Of a stretch of DNA of 64,000 nucleotides, positions 1 to 7,526 are shown piece after piece (position 1 is the stretch's first letter; every line of letters begins with the position of its first letter). The DNA comes from Halomonas zincidurans B6 (GTDB lineage: Bacteria; Pseudomonadota; Gammaproteobacteria; Pseudomonadales; Halomonadaceae): NCBI RefSeq assembly GCF_000731955.1, contig NZ_JNCK01000001.1:1860001-1924000 (forward strand), given 5' to 3'. Under the pieces are notes generated by a model. That model saw nothing but the letters and a program-made list of their open reading frames with translations. It did no database searches and was not told the DNA's origin. A program made the position numbers and the translations under genes.

Positions 1-94
1 GTGTCTCCTTGGATCGATACGTAGTGACGAAGGCTATCTTTCCGACAAGTGCCCGACGAAGAGGTTGCATGCTCAATGACTGGTGGCCAACAAT

Positions 95-140
95 GCCGTG
101 GTGCGCTTCATCAGCAGGCCGTGGTGCGCTTCATCAGCAG
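95..140. repeat. 23-bp perfect tandem duplication
   Basis: Positions 95-117 and 118-140 are identical 23-base copies placed head to tail. The array ends 21 bases before the rhomboid start codon. It looks like a replication-slippage duplication in the 5' region and could alter promoter or leader spacing. Confidence 0.9.
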
Positions 141-161
141 AGAGTAGAGCAGAGGAACGCC

Positions 162-782
162 ATGCTTGATCTGACCCAGGCGCCGATCACCCTGGCGCTG
201 CTCGTCGTCAACGTTGCCATCAGCCTGTTCGTGCTGCATCGCCGGCCTCAGCTCTTCGCCACGCTGGCCTTTCGGCCAGAGCGCATCCTGCGTCACGGCG
301 AGTTCCATCGCCTGCTGAGCGCGGGCTTCCTGCACGTCAACGGCGCGCACCTACTGGTCAACATGCTGACGCTGTACTTCTTCGGCCCCTGGCTGGAAGC
401 CGCTCTGGGGCCGCTGCGCTATCTGCTTTTGTATTTCGGTTCCGATCTTGCCGCCCAGGGGCTAGCGCTGATCGTCCATCGCAACAGCCCGCGCTACTCG
501 GCGGTCGGCGCGTCGGGGGCGATTACCGGCGTGGTCTTCGCCTTCTGCCTCTACGAACCTTTCCGGCTGCTCTATCTGTTCTTCGCCATTCCCATCCCGG
601 CGATCCTGTTCGCCATCGGCTTCGTCGCCCTGTCGCTGTACGCCATGCGCAGCCGTGCCCCCGACCAGGCCGGCGGGCTGGCTCACGAAGCGCACCTGGG
701 CGGCGCACTCGGTGGCGTGGTCATCGCGCTGATACTCGAACCGGCGCTGCTGGCGCACTTTCTTGGGCAGCTCGGCTTGTGA
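162..782 (+). CDS. Rhomboid family intramembrane serine protease
   Basis: A 206-residue polytopic membrane protein of the rhomboid family, which cleaves transmembrane helices inside the bilayer. The hallmarks are visible in order: HLLVNM at residues 63-68 in the second helix, GASGA at 116-120 with the nucleophile Ser118, and HLGGALGG from 178 with the catalytic His178. Several hydrophobic segments lie between them. The ATG at 162 is preceded by AGAGG. The frame stays open further upstream, but that part has no family resemblance and holds the tandem duplication. Its substrate cannot be told from context; the next gene has its own heat-shock promoter. Confidence 0.9.
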   Translation: MLDLTQAPITLALLVVNVAISLFVLHRRPQLFATLAFRPERILRHGEFHRLLSAGFLHVNGAHLLVNMLTLYFFGPWLEAALGPLRYLLLYFGSDLAAQGLALIVHRNSPRYSAVGASGAITGVVFAFCLYEPFRLLYLFFAIPIPAILFAIGFVALSLYAMRSRAPDQAGGLAHEAHLGGALGGVVIALILEPALLAHFLGQLGL

Positions 783-1049
783 TCGGCCCACCGGCGCTCA
801 GGCCATGCAGCGCGCCACGCGTTGACGTTCGTACCCATCCCGGCCCAATCCTCTCCCTCGGCTGCCGATAGCTGGGATATGAACTTGTAAGCAATCACTT
901 GCAAGACATTCAAGCTGGAACATGTCGCGGGCAGACAAAAGAGTATCCAGGCGGGACTGACAGCTTTCGTGTACCGCTTCTGGCAACTGACGGAGCCAGC
1001 GCGACAAAACGTCAACAGGCCCTGATACAATTTTTTACAAATATGCCTA

Positions 1050-1076
1050 TTGAAGCGGTTGTATCAGACCCCATTT
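1050..1076 (+). promoter_or_regulatory. Sigma-32 heat-shock promoter of hsp20
   Basis: TTGAAG at 1050-1055 and CCCCATTT at 1069-1076 are separated by 13 bases. This matches the RpoH consensus (CTTGAAA, 13-17 bp, CCCCATNT). The predicted start is near 1083, giving a leader of about 93 nt. The groES promoter in this window has the same elements and the same 13-nt spacer. Confidence 0.85.
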
Positions 1077-1147
1077 CATGAAGTGCCGAAAGGTAGATCC
1101 CTAGCCATGGGATGCCGCCAAGTGGGTCCCGTCAATAGGGGTATGGC

Positions 1148-1167
1148 TTCGCTCATCAAATGGGGAG
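1148..1167 (+). promoter_or_regulatory. ROSE-like RNA thermometer hairpin over the hsp20 RBS
   Basis: The SD region 1160-1167 (ATGGGGAG) can pair with 1148-1156 (TTCGCTCAT) across a CAA loop, leaving G1151 bulged. The segment 1149-1153 reads UCGCU, which is the U(U/C)GCU signature of ROSE elements, where the bulged G sits opposite the Shine-Dalgarno. The position, 9 bases before the start codon of an Hsp20 gene, and the leader length both fit the family. Confidence 0.75.
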
Positions 1168-1175
1168 AACATACT

Positions 1176-1694
1176 ATGAATACGGCATTCTCACTGGAAC
1201 CGCTCTTCCGTCACTCGATCGGTTTCGATCGCTTCAACGATCTATTCGAACGCGCCTTCGAAAGCAGCGCAACAACCGGCTTTCCGCCGTACAACGTCGA
1301 GAAGCATGGCGAGAACGAGTACCGCATCATCCTGGCCGTGGCCGGGTTCACCGAGCAGGAACTGAGCATTCAGCTCGAAGGGGGCGTGCTCAGCGTTTCC
1401 GGCGCCAAGCCCCAGGCCGAGCAGGACGATCGGGTTCGGTACATGCACCAGGGCATCGCCCAGCGCTCCTTCAAGCTGACCTATCGGCTTGAAGATCATA
1501 TCGAGGTGCGCGGCGCGAAACTGGAAAACGGCCTGCTGATCATCGACCTGCTGCGCGAGATTCCCGAAGCGCAGAAGCCGCGCGAGATCGAGATCGACGT
1601 CTCGAGTCAGCAGCGCTCCGAAACGCGCCGGCTGGAAACCTCAAGGGGGGAGGCCCCCATGGAGGAATCCGCACAGGTGCAAGCATCCACCTGA
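1176..1694 (+). CDS. ibpA: Small heat-shock protein, Hsp20/IbpA family
   Basis: A 172-residue alpha-crystallin-domain chaperone that holds unfolding proteins and keeps aggregates open to DnaK/ClpB. The ACD runs from about residue 35 to 130 and includes the usual A-x4-GLL motif (AKLENGLLIIDL). A C-terminal IEI (I-x-I) element for oligomer contacts follows in PREIEID. The ATG at 1176 follows GGGGAGA; a longer in-frame extension upstream has no SD and overlaps the promoter. Expression appears doubly heat-controlled, by a sigma-32 promoter and by a ROSE-type leader. The tail is polar and slightly longer than in E. coli IbpA (137 residues). Confidence 0.93.
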   Translation: MNTAFSLEPLFRHSIGFDRFNDLFERAFESSATTGFPPYNVEKHGENEYRIILAVAGFTEQELSIQLEGGVLSVSGAKPQAEQDDRVRYMHQGIAQRSFKLTYRLEDHIEVRGAKLENGLLIIDLLREIPEAQKPREIEIDVSSQQRSETRRLETSRGEAPMEESAQVQAST

Positions 1695-1744
1695 GTGAGT
1701 GAAACGGCACTTCATGCCGATCGACATGATCATGGAAAGATATT

Positions 1745-1772
1745 GGCCCCGCTCTTGCGGGGCCTTGTTTTT
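1745..1772 (+). terminator. Rho-independent terminator of hsp20
   Basis: The 8-bp stem GGCCCCGC/GCGGGGCC (1745-1752 and 1757-1764) with a 4-base loop is followed by TTGTTTTTG. It lies 50 bp after the hsp20 stop and before the convergent polB gene. Confidence 0.9.
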
Positions 1773-1803
1773 GTATCGGCATGATTGCGGCAATGCCGTT
1801 GGA

Positions 1804-4170
1804 CTAGAACAACCCCAACTGACGGTCGGTCAGGGCATCGAAGTCGTCAGCGACGAACGGCAGGATCGCATCGGCCACCGGCTGCAACTGGCGAGTCAGG
1901 TAATGCTGGTAGTCGATGGGCGAGCGCCGCGTTTCCAGTGGCTCCGGTCCCGCCAAGGTCATCACGTAGCTGATCCAGCCGCCGTGCTGGTATTGTCGAG
2001 GCCGCCCCATCTGGTCGTTGTAGGCGTCGGCGAGACGTGCCGCGCGTACGTGCGGCGGCACGTTACGTCGATAATCGTCGAGCTTGCGACGCAGCCGCTT
2101 GCGATAGATCAACCGCTCGTCGTACTCGCCGGCGAGGGTACGCTGCACATAGTCGCGCACGAAGTCGCGGTGGGGCTCGCCGACGAAGATCCGCCGGTAA
2201 AGCTCCTGCTGGAAACGCTTGGCCAGCGGCGACCAGTCGGCGCGCACCGTTTCCAAGCCCTTGAACACCAGCCGCTCGCTGCCGTCGGCCTCGCGCACCA
2301 ATCCGGCGTAGCGTTTCTTGCTGCCCACCTCCGCGCCGCGAATGGTCGGCATCAGAAAACGCCGAAAGTGCGTCTCGAACTGCAGTTCCAGGGCACTTTC
2401 CAGCGTGTATTGCTGGCGCAGATGTTCGCGCCACCAGGCGTTGACGCGCTGGACCAGCTGCCGGCCGATCCGGGCGGCCTCGTCGTCTTCGTGGGCACGA
2501 CCCAACCACACGAACGTCGAGTCGGTATCACCGTAGATAACGGTATATCCCTCGGCCTCGATCAGTTCGCGGGTGCGGTGCATGATCTCGTGGCCGCGCA
2601 GGGTGATCGACGACGACAGGCGCGGGTCGAAGAACCGGCAGCCCGAGGCGCCCAGTACGCCGTAGAAGGAGTTCATGATGATCTTCAGCGCCTGGGAAAG
2701 CGGTGCGTTGCCCTCGCGCTTGGCGACTTCGCGCCCCTGCCAGACCCGCGCCACCATCTCGGGCAGCGCATGGCGGGTGCGCGAGAAGCGCGCGCCGCGA
2801 AAGCCGGGCAGCGTCTCGTTCTCGGGCTCGGCCAGCCCCTGCGCCAGCCCCACCGGGTCGATCAGGAAGGTGCGGATGATCGAGGGATAGAGGCTCTTGA
2901 AATCGAGCACCAGCACCGAATCGTAGAGCCCCGGGCGTGAATCCATCACGAAGCCGCCGGGACTGTTCTCGCCACGCTGACTACCCAGGTTGGGAGCCAC
3001 GAAACCGAGCCGGTGCATACGCGGCAGGTAGAGATGCGAGAACGCCGCCACCGAGCCGCCGCTGCGATCGGCCTGCAGTCCGGTGACGGTGGCACGCTCG
3101 AGCAGGAAGTCGATCAGCTCGGTATGCGCGAAGATCCGCGTGACCAGCTCGCAGTCCTTGAGGTTGTAGCGGGCCAGGGCCGGCTTGTCCTCGGCGAACA
3201 GGCGGTTGATGGCGTCCATGCGCTGGTAGGGATCGTCGATCGCCTTGCCTTCGCCGAGCAGCTCCTGGGCGACGTTTTCCAGGCTGAACGAGGCGAAACG
3301 CCAGGTCGCCTGGCGCAGCATCTCGATACCATCAATGATCAATCGGCCGGGCGCCGAGGCGAAGAAGTGGTTGGAATTGCTGGCGTGGGCGCGCCACTCC
3401 ATCGGCTCGCCGCCGCGCCCCAGCAATAGCGGGATGCCCAGTTGCTCGGCATGACGCTGCAGGATGCGCAGGTCGAACTGGATCAGGCTCCAACCGATGA
3501 GCGCATCCGGGTCATGGCGTGCCATCCACGCATTGAGACAGGTGAGCAACGCGTTGCGGCTTGCGCAATAGTGGAGCTCGAAGTCGCGGCCCGCTTCGGC
3601 GTCTCCGCCCTGCCCGTTCGCCGGGCCCAGCATATAGACCGTGCGCGCCCCGCAGCCCTCCAGCGCGATCGAGTACAGTTCGCCGCGCTCGCTGGTCTCG
3701 ATATCCAGCGAGGCAAGCTTCAGACGCGGGCGATAATCCGGGGCGGGTTTCAACTGCGCATCGCCGAGCGAGCCGTCCGCCTGCGTCACCCCCGAAAATT
3801 CCACCGGCGCGGTAATGAAGCGCTCCATCAGGTAGCGCTCCGGCGGGCGAACGTCGGCCTCGAAGATCTCGATGCCCGCATCGGCCAGGCGCCGCTCCAG
3901 GTTCAGCAGTTGACGATACTGACGGCAATAAAGCCCCAATACCGGCCGATGGCGGAAATCGCAGAGCTCGAGCGGACGAAGTTCGACACCCGGCTCGTCG
4001 CCAACCAGCCGTTCGATACGCGTACGGAACTCGGCGGGGGCGAACGCCACCGAGGTCTGCAACGGCAGGCGGACGTGGCGAGGGCCGGCATCGGTGGCCA
4101 GCCACAGGCTCACTTCGCTGCCAACCGCGGTGTCCCGCCAGTGGCGGGTCAGGACGAAGCCATGCGGCAT
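1804..4170 (-). CDS. polB: DNA polymerase II (family B), SOS-type repair polymerase
   Basis: A 788-residue family B polymerase with 3'-5' proofreading, used in replication restart and lesion bypass. The exonuclease motif DIE is at residues 156-158. The polymerase motifs follow in order: A (DFKSLYPSIIRT), B (KIIMNSFYGVLGA) and C (YGDTDS, near 545). The protein ends in QLGLF, the canonical beta-clamp-binding peptide at the extreme C-terminus. The ATG at 4170 gives nearly the E. coli length (783); the open frame continues upstream to 4764 but only across a neighbouring gene remnant. No convincing LexA box was found upstream. Confidence 0.95.
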   Translation of the reverse strand: MPHGFVLTRHWRDTAVGSEVSLWLATDAGPRHVRLPLQTSVAFAPAEFRTRIERLVGDEPGVELRPLELCDFRHRPVLGLYCRQYRQLLNLERRLADAGIEIFEADVRPPERYLMERFITAPVEFSGVTQADGSLGDAQLKPAPDYRPRLKLASLDIETSERGELYSIALEGCGARTVYMLGPANGQGGDAEAGRDFELHYCASRNALLTCLNAWMARHDPDALIGWSLIQFDLRILQRHAEQLGIPLLLGRGGEPMEWRAHASNSNHFFASAPGRLIIDGIEMLRQATWRFASFSLENVAQELLGEGKAIDDPYQRMDAINRLFAEDKPALARYNLKDCELVTRIFAHTELIDFLLERATVTGLQADRSGGSVAAFSHLYLPRMHRLGFVAPNLGSQRGENSPGGFVMDSRPGLYDSVLVLDFKSLYPSIIRTFLIDPVGLAQGLAEPENETLPGFRGARFSRTRHALPEMVARVWQGREVAKREGNAPLSQALKIIMNSFYGVLGASGCRFFDPRLSSSITLRGHEIMHRTRELIEAEGYTVIYGDTDSTFVWLGRAHEDDEAARIGRQLVQRVNAWWREHLRQQYTLESALELQFETHFRRFLMPTIRGAEVGSKKRYAGLVREADGSERLVFKGLETVRADWSPLAKRFQQELYRRIFVGEPHRDFVRDYVQRTLAGEYDERLIYRKRLRRKLDDYRRNVPPHVRAARLADAYNDQMGRPRQYQHGGWISYVMTLAGPEPLETRRSPIDYQHYLTRQLQPVADAILPFVADDFDALTDRQLGLF

Positions 4171-4284
4171 CTCGGGCTCTCTCGACAGGGGTGGCGATAA
4201 GGAGACCGGCAACGCTGCTTCGGCCGGCCCTGTGAACGAACAATCCAAGCCGCCCATTATAAGCGGTAATACGCCCGTCATTGA

Positions 4285-4755
4285 CCTGCCATCGGCCTGG
4301 TGGTAAGCGATGGCGACGATTTCGAGGCGCTGGCCAACGACGAACCCGGCGAGCCGCTGGGCCGCGAGCGGGAAATCGCCGGGCTGTTGAAGGCGATCCG
4401 CGACGAGCGCATCCGCAACGTGGTCTGGCTGACCGCCGACGTCCACTACACCGCCGCCCATCACTATTCGCCGGAACGCGCCAGTTTCAAGGAGTTCGCG
4501 CCGTTCTGGGAATTCGTCAGCGGCCCGCTGCATGCCGGCACCTTCGGCCCGGGCGAGCTCGACGCCACCTTCGGCCCGCAAGTGGTCTTCCAGAAGGCGC
4601 CGCCCGAGGGACAATCGAACCTGCCGCCCTCCGCGGGCTACCAGTTCTTCGGCCAGGTCGACCTGGACGGCGAAAGCGACGCCCTGACGGTGACGCTGAT
4701 GGATTCGGCCGGCACGGCGCTGCATAAACAGGTGCTCGAACCGCAGTCCGCCTGA
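4285..4755 (+). pseudogene. phoD: Truncated alkaline phosphatase D (PhoD-like), C-terminal remnant
   Basis: The reading frame opens directly after a TGA at 4282 and encodes only the last ~155 residues of a PhoD-type secreted phosphatase/phosphodiesterase. The visible landmark is LTADVHYTAAHHY, part of the metal-binding core, followed by the family C-terminal beta region. Full PhoD proteins are about 450-550 residues with a Tat signal, so most of the enzyme is missing. A GTG at 4300 could start translation but lacks an SD. It abuts the 5' end of divergent polB, so the deletion or rearrangement point probably lies near 4270-4285. Confidence 0.75.
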
Positions 4756-5005
4756 TCCCGGCATTCAGATCAGTCCTCTCAAGACACGGCGGTAGGCGTG
4801 ATAGGGTTGAACGCGTCACGCAGCGTTCGGATTTCGCCATTTTTGGTGAAAAATACTTGAGCCCCGCCGCCGTCGGGGCGATTATCGGCCCCCTCTTGCC
4901 AGGTGGCCGGGCGTGGCCATGGCCAGGATGGCATCGGGTCGCGGTAGGCGGGTATTGCGCCCCGCGATTCGACCCCCGTTGAATTTCCGATCTGGAGGCG
5001 AACGC

Positions 5006-6211
5006 ATGAGTAAAGCCTTGATTATTGGCGCCGGCGGCGTCGGCGGTGTGGTCACGCACAAGTGCGCGCAGCACCCCGAGGTGTTCCACGAAATCTGTCT
5101 GGCCAGTCGCAACGAAGCGAAGTGCAGGGCGATTGCGGACCAGCTGGACCGCCCCATCCAGACCGCCCAGGTCGACGCCGATGACGTCGAGGCGCTGGTC
5201 GCGCTGATCGAGTCGTTCAAGCCCGACGTGCTGATCCACGTGGCCCTGCCCTACCAGGACCTGACTATCATGGAGGCCTGCCTGCGTACCGGCGTGCCCT
5301 ACCTGGACACCGCCAACTACGAGCATCCGGACGAGGCCAAGTTCGAGTACAAGGAGCAGTGGGCATTTCAGGAGCGCTTCGCCAAGGCCGGCAACATGGC
5401 CACGCTGGGCTGCGGCTTCGACCCGGGCATGACCAACATCTACTGCGCCTACGGCCAGAAGAACCTGTTCGACGAGATCCAGCGCATCGACATCCTCGAT
5501 GCCAACGGTGGCGATCATGGTTATCCGTTCGCCACCAACTTCAACCCGGAGATCAACATTCGCGAGATCACCGCGAATGGCCGCTACTGGGAAAAGGGCG
5601 AGTGGAAGGAGACCGCGCCGCTGGCCGAGAAGCGCAAATTCGATTTCGACGGTATCGGCGAGAAGGATATCTACCTGCTCTATCACGAGGAGCTCGAATC
5701 GCTGGCCCAGAACATCAAGGGCATCGAGCGCATTCGCTTCTGGATGACCTTCTCCGAGAAGTACATCACCCACCTCAAGGTGCTCGAGAACGTCGGCATG
5801 ACCCGCATCGAGCCGATTAACGTCAACGGCTGCCAGATCTCGCCGCTGCAGTTCCTCAAGGCGGTATTGCCCGATCCGGCCTCGCTGGGTCCGCGCACCA
5901 AGGGCAAGACCAACATCGGCGTGATCCTCGACGGCATCAAGGACGGCAAGCGTCGCAAGGTGTACATCTACAACATCAGCGATCACCAGGCGAGCTACCG
6001 GGAGGTCAAGTCCCAGGCGATCTCCTACACCACCGGCGTGCCCGCGGTGACCGGCGCGATGTTGATGCTGGAAGGGATCTGGAAGGGCGACGGCGTCTAC
6101 AACGTCGAGCAGCTCGATCCCGATCCGTTCATGGAGCGCATCGGCGACATGGGCCTGCCGTGGCAGATGGTCGAGCTCGACCCCGACGACGATCCGCTGG
6201 CCGATTCGTGA
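5006..6211 (+). CDS. Carboxynorspermidine (carboxyspermidine) dehydrogenase, saccharopine dehydrogenase fold
   Basis: A 401-residue NADPH-dependent enzyme that condenses L-aspartate beta-semialdehyde with a diamine to give carboxynorspermidine or carboxyspermidine. The N-terminal Rossmann loop GAGGVGG sits at residues 8-14, followed by the LYS9-type catalytic domain. The ATG at 5006 has GGAGG 9 bases upstream. The stop overlaps the start of the next gene by one base (TGATG), so the two are translationally coupled. The partner is the matching decarboxylase, which separates this gene from lysine-pathway saccharopine dehydrogenases. Confidence 0.9.
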   Translation: MSKALIIGAGGVGGVVTHKCAQHPEVFHEICLASRNEAKCRAIADQLDRPIQTAQVDADDVEALVALIESFKPDVLIHVALPYQDLTIMEACLRTGVPYLDTANYEHPDEAKFEYKEQWAFQERFAKAGNMATLGCGFDPGMTNIYCAYGQKNLFDEIQRIDILDANGGDHGYPFATNFNPEINIREITANGRYWEKGEWKETAPLAEKRKFDFDGIGEKDIYLLYHEELESLAQNIKGIERIRFWMTFSEKYITHLKVLENVGMTRIEPINVNGCQISPLQFLKAVLPDPASLGPRTKGKTNIGVILDGIKDGKRRKVYIYNISDHQASYREVKSQAISYTTGVPAVTGAMLMLEGIWKGDGVYNVEQLDPDPFMERIGDMGLPWQMVELDPDDDPLADS

Positions 6212-7383
6212 TGGCGCAAGCGAGCTACCCGTTCGACGCTTACCCCTTTGACATTGGGGCCTGCCCATCGCCGGCCTATGTGGTCGACGACGCCCTGCTG
6301 CGTCGCAATCTCGAGCGGCTGGGCGAAGTTCAGGAGGCCAGCGGGGCGAAGATCCTGCTGGCGCTGAAGGGCTTCGCCATGTGGGACACTTTCCCGCTGG
6401 TGAGCCAGTACCTGGTGGGCACGACCTCCAGCGGCCAGGATGAAGCGCGCCTCGGTGCCGAGACCTTCGGCGGCGAGGTCCACGTCTACTCGCCGGCGTT
6501 CACCGCGCCGGAGATGGACGTGGTGCTGCGCTACGCCGATCACCTGAGCTTCAACTCGCCGGGCCAGTGGCGGCGCTTTCGCGACACGGTCGCGGCGGCG
6601 CCGCGCCGGATTTCCTGCGGCTTGCGGGTCAATCCCGAGCACTCCACCGGCGAAGTCGCCCTCTACGACCCTTGCGCGCCGGGCTCGCGGCTCGGCACCC
6701 GGGCCGCGAACCTGAAGCCGGAGGATCTCGACGGCCTGGAGGGGCTGCACTTCCATGCGCTGTGCGAGCAGAACAGCGACGCCCTCGAGGCGACGCTGAA
6801 CGCCTTCGAGGCTCGGTTCGGTCAGTTTCTCCCGGCCATGCGCTGGGTCAATTTCGGCGGCGGCCATCACATTACCCGCGCCGACTACGACGTGGCGCGG
6901 CTGGTGCGGATAATCCGCGATTTCAAGGCCCGCCATCCGCACCTCGAAGTCTACCTGGAGCCGGGCGAGGCGATCGCCCTGAACACCGGCTTCCTGGTGT
7001 GCAGCGTGCTGGACATCGTCGACGACGAGGTGCCCAACGCCATCCTCGATACCTCGGCCACCGCGCACATGCCGGACGTGCTGGAGATGCCCTACCGGCC
7101 CGAGATCATCGGTGGCGGCAAGCCGAATGAAAAGGCCCACACCTACCGCCTGGGCGGCACCACCTGCCTGGCCGGCGACGTGATCGGCGACTACTCGTTC
7201 GATGCGCCACTCGCCATCGGCGACCGGCTGATGTTCACCGACATGGCCCACTACACCATGGTCAAGACCACCACCTTCAACGGCATTCGCCTGCCGTCGA
7301 TCTGCCGGGTCGACGAGACGAGCCGCGCGGTGCGTACGGTCAAGACCTTCGGCTACGTGGACTATATGCAGCGCTTGAGTTGA
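6211..7383 (+). CDS. nspC: Carboxynorspermidine decarboxylase
   Basis: A 390-residue PLP-dependent, alanine-racemase-fold decarboxylase that makes norspermidine or spermidine from the carboxy intermediate made by the preceding enzyme. The PLP lysine is K53 in LLALKGFA. Other family landmarks are NFGGGHH, EPGEAIAL and CLAGDVIGDY (active-site Cys and Asp near the C-terminus). With the dehydrogenase it forms the alternative polyamine route known from Vibrio, Campylobacter and many halophiles, independent of S-adenosylmethionine. Whether the product is norspermidine or spermidine cannot be read from sequence. Confidence 0.92.
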   Translation: MAQASYPFDAYPFDIGACPSPAYVVDDALLRRNLERLGEVQEASGAKILLALKGFAMWDTFPLVSQYLVGTTSSGQDEARLGAETFGGEVHVYSPAFTAPEMDVVLRYADHLSFNSPGQWRRFRDTVAAAPRRISCGLRVNPEHSTGEVALYDPCAPGSRLGTRAANLKPEDLDGLEGLHFHALCEQNSDALEATLNAFEARFGQFLPAMRWVNFGGGHHITRADYDVARLVRIIRDFKARHPHLEVYLEPGEAIALNTGFLVCSVLDIVDDEVPNAILDTSATAHMPDVLEMPYRPEIIGGGKPNEKAHTYRLGGTTCLAGDVIGDYSFDAPLAIGDRLMFTDMAHYTMVKTTTFNGIRLPSICRVDETSRAVRTVKTFGYVDYMQRLS

Positions 7384-7390
7384 TCGCTTC

Positions 7391-7416
7391 GTGGGGCAGG
7401 CTTGCGCCTGTCCCAC
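7391..7416. repeat. REP-like palindrome
   Basis: GTGGGGCAGGC and GCCTGTCCCAC pair over 11 positions with one G-T wobble around a TTGC loop. No T-run follows, so it looks like an intergenic REP-type repeat rather than a terminator. It lies just after nspC. I saw no second copy in the window. Confidence 0.55.
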
Positions 7417-7526
7417 GGATGCACCCGACCGCCAGCCGGGCTACAATCGCCCTTTCGTCCTGGCTCGTGCCCGAGTCCTGGCCGACGCCCTTTTCTCCGT
7501 TTCCGATGACCGCTACTAGAGCCGCC

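Larger units (their letters stand above)
783..1175. other. Intergenic region rhomboid-hsp20
   Basis: This 393-bp stretch holds no gene I can support. Its second half carries the sigma-32 promoter (1050-1076) and the roughly 90-nt leader of hsp20 with a ROSE-like hairpin. The first half shows no clear terminator for the rhomboid gene. Confidence 0.7.

Noticed and set aside
1699..2940. A 413-codon plus-strand frame opposite polB
   Set aside because: Antisense shadow of the polymerase gene; it starts in the hsp20 3' region, crosses its terminator and has no recognisable domain.
4171..4300. Possible LexA box upstream of polB (CTGTGAACGAACAATC)
   Set aside because: Only the left half matches; the right half lacks the ACAG arm, unlike the near-perfect box at 44622.
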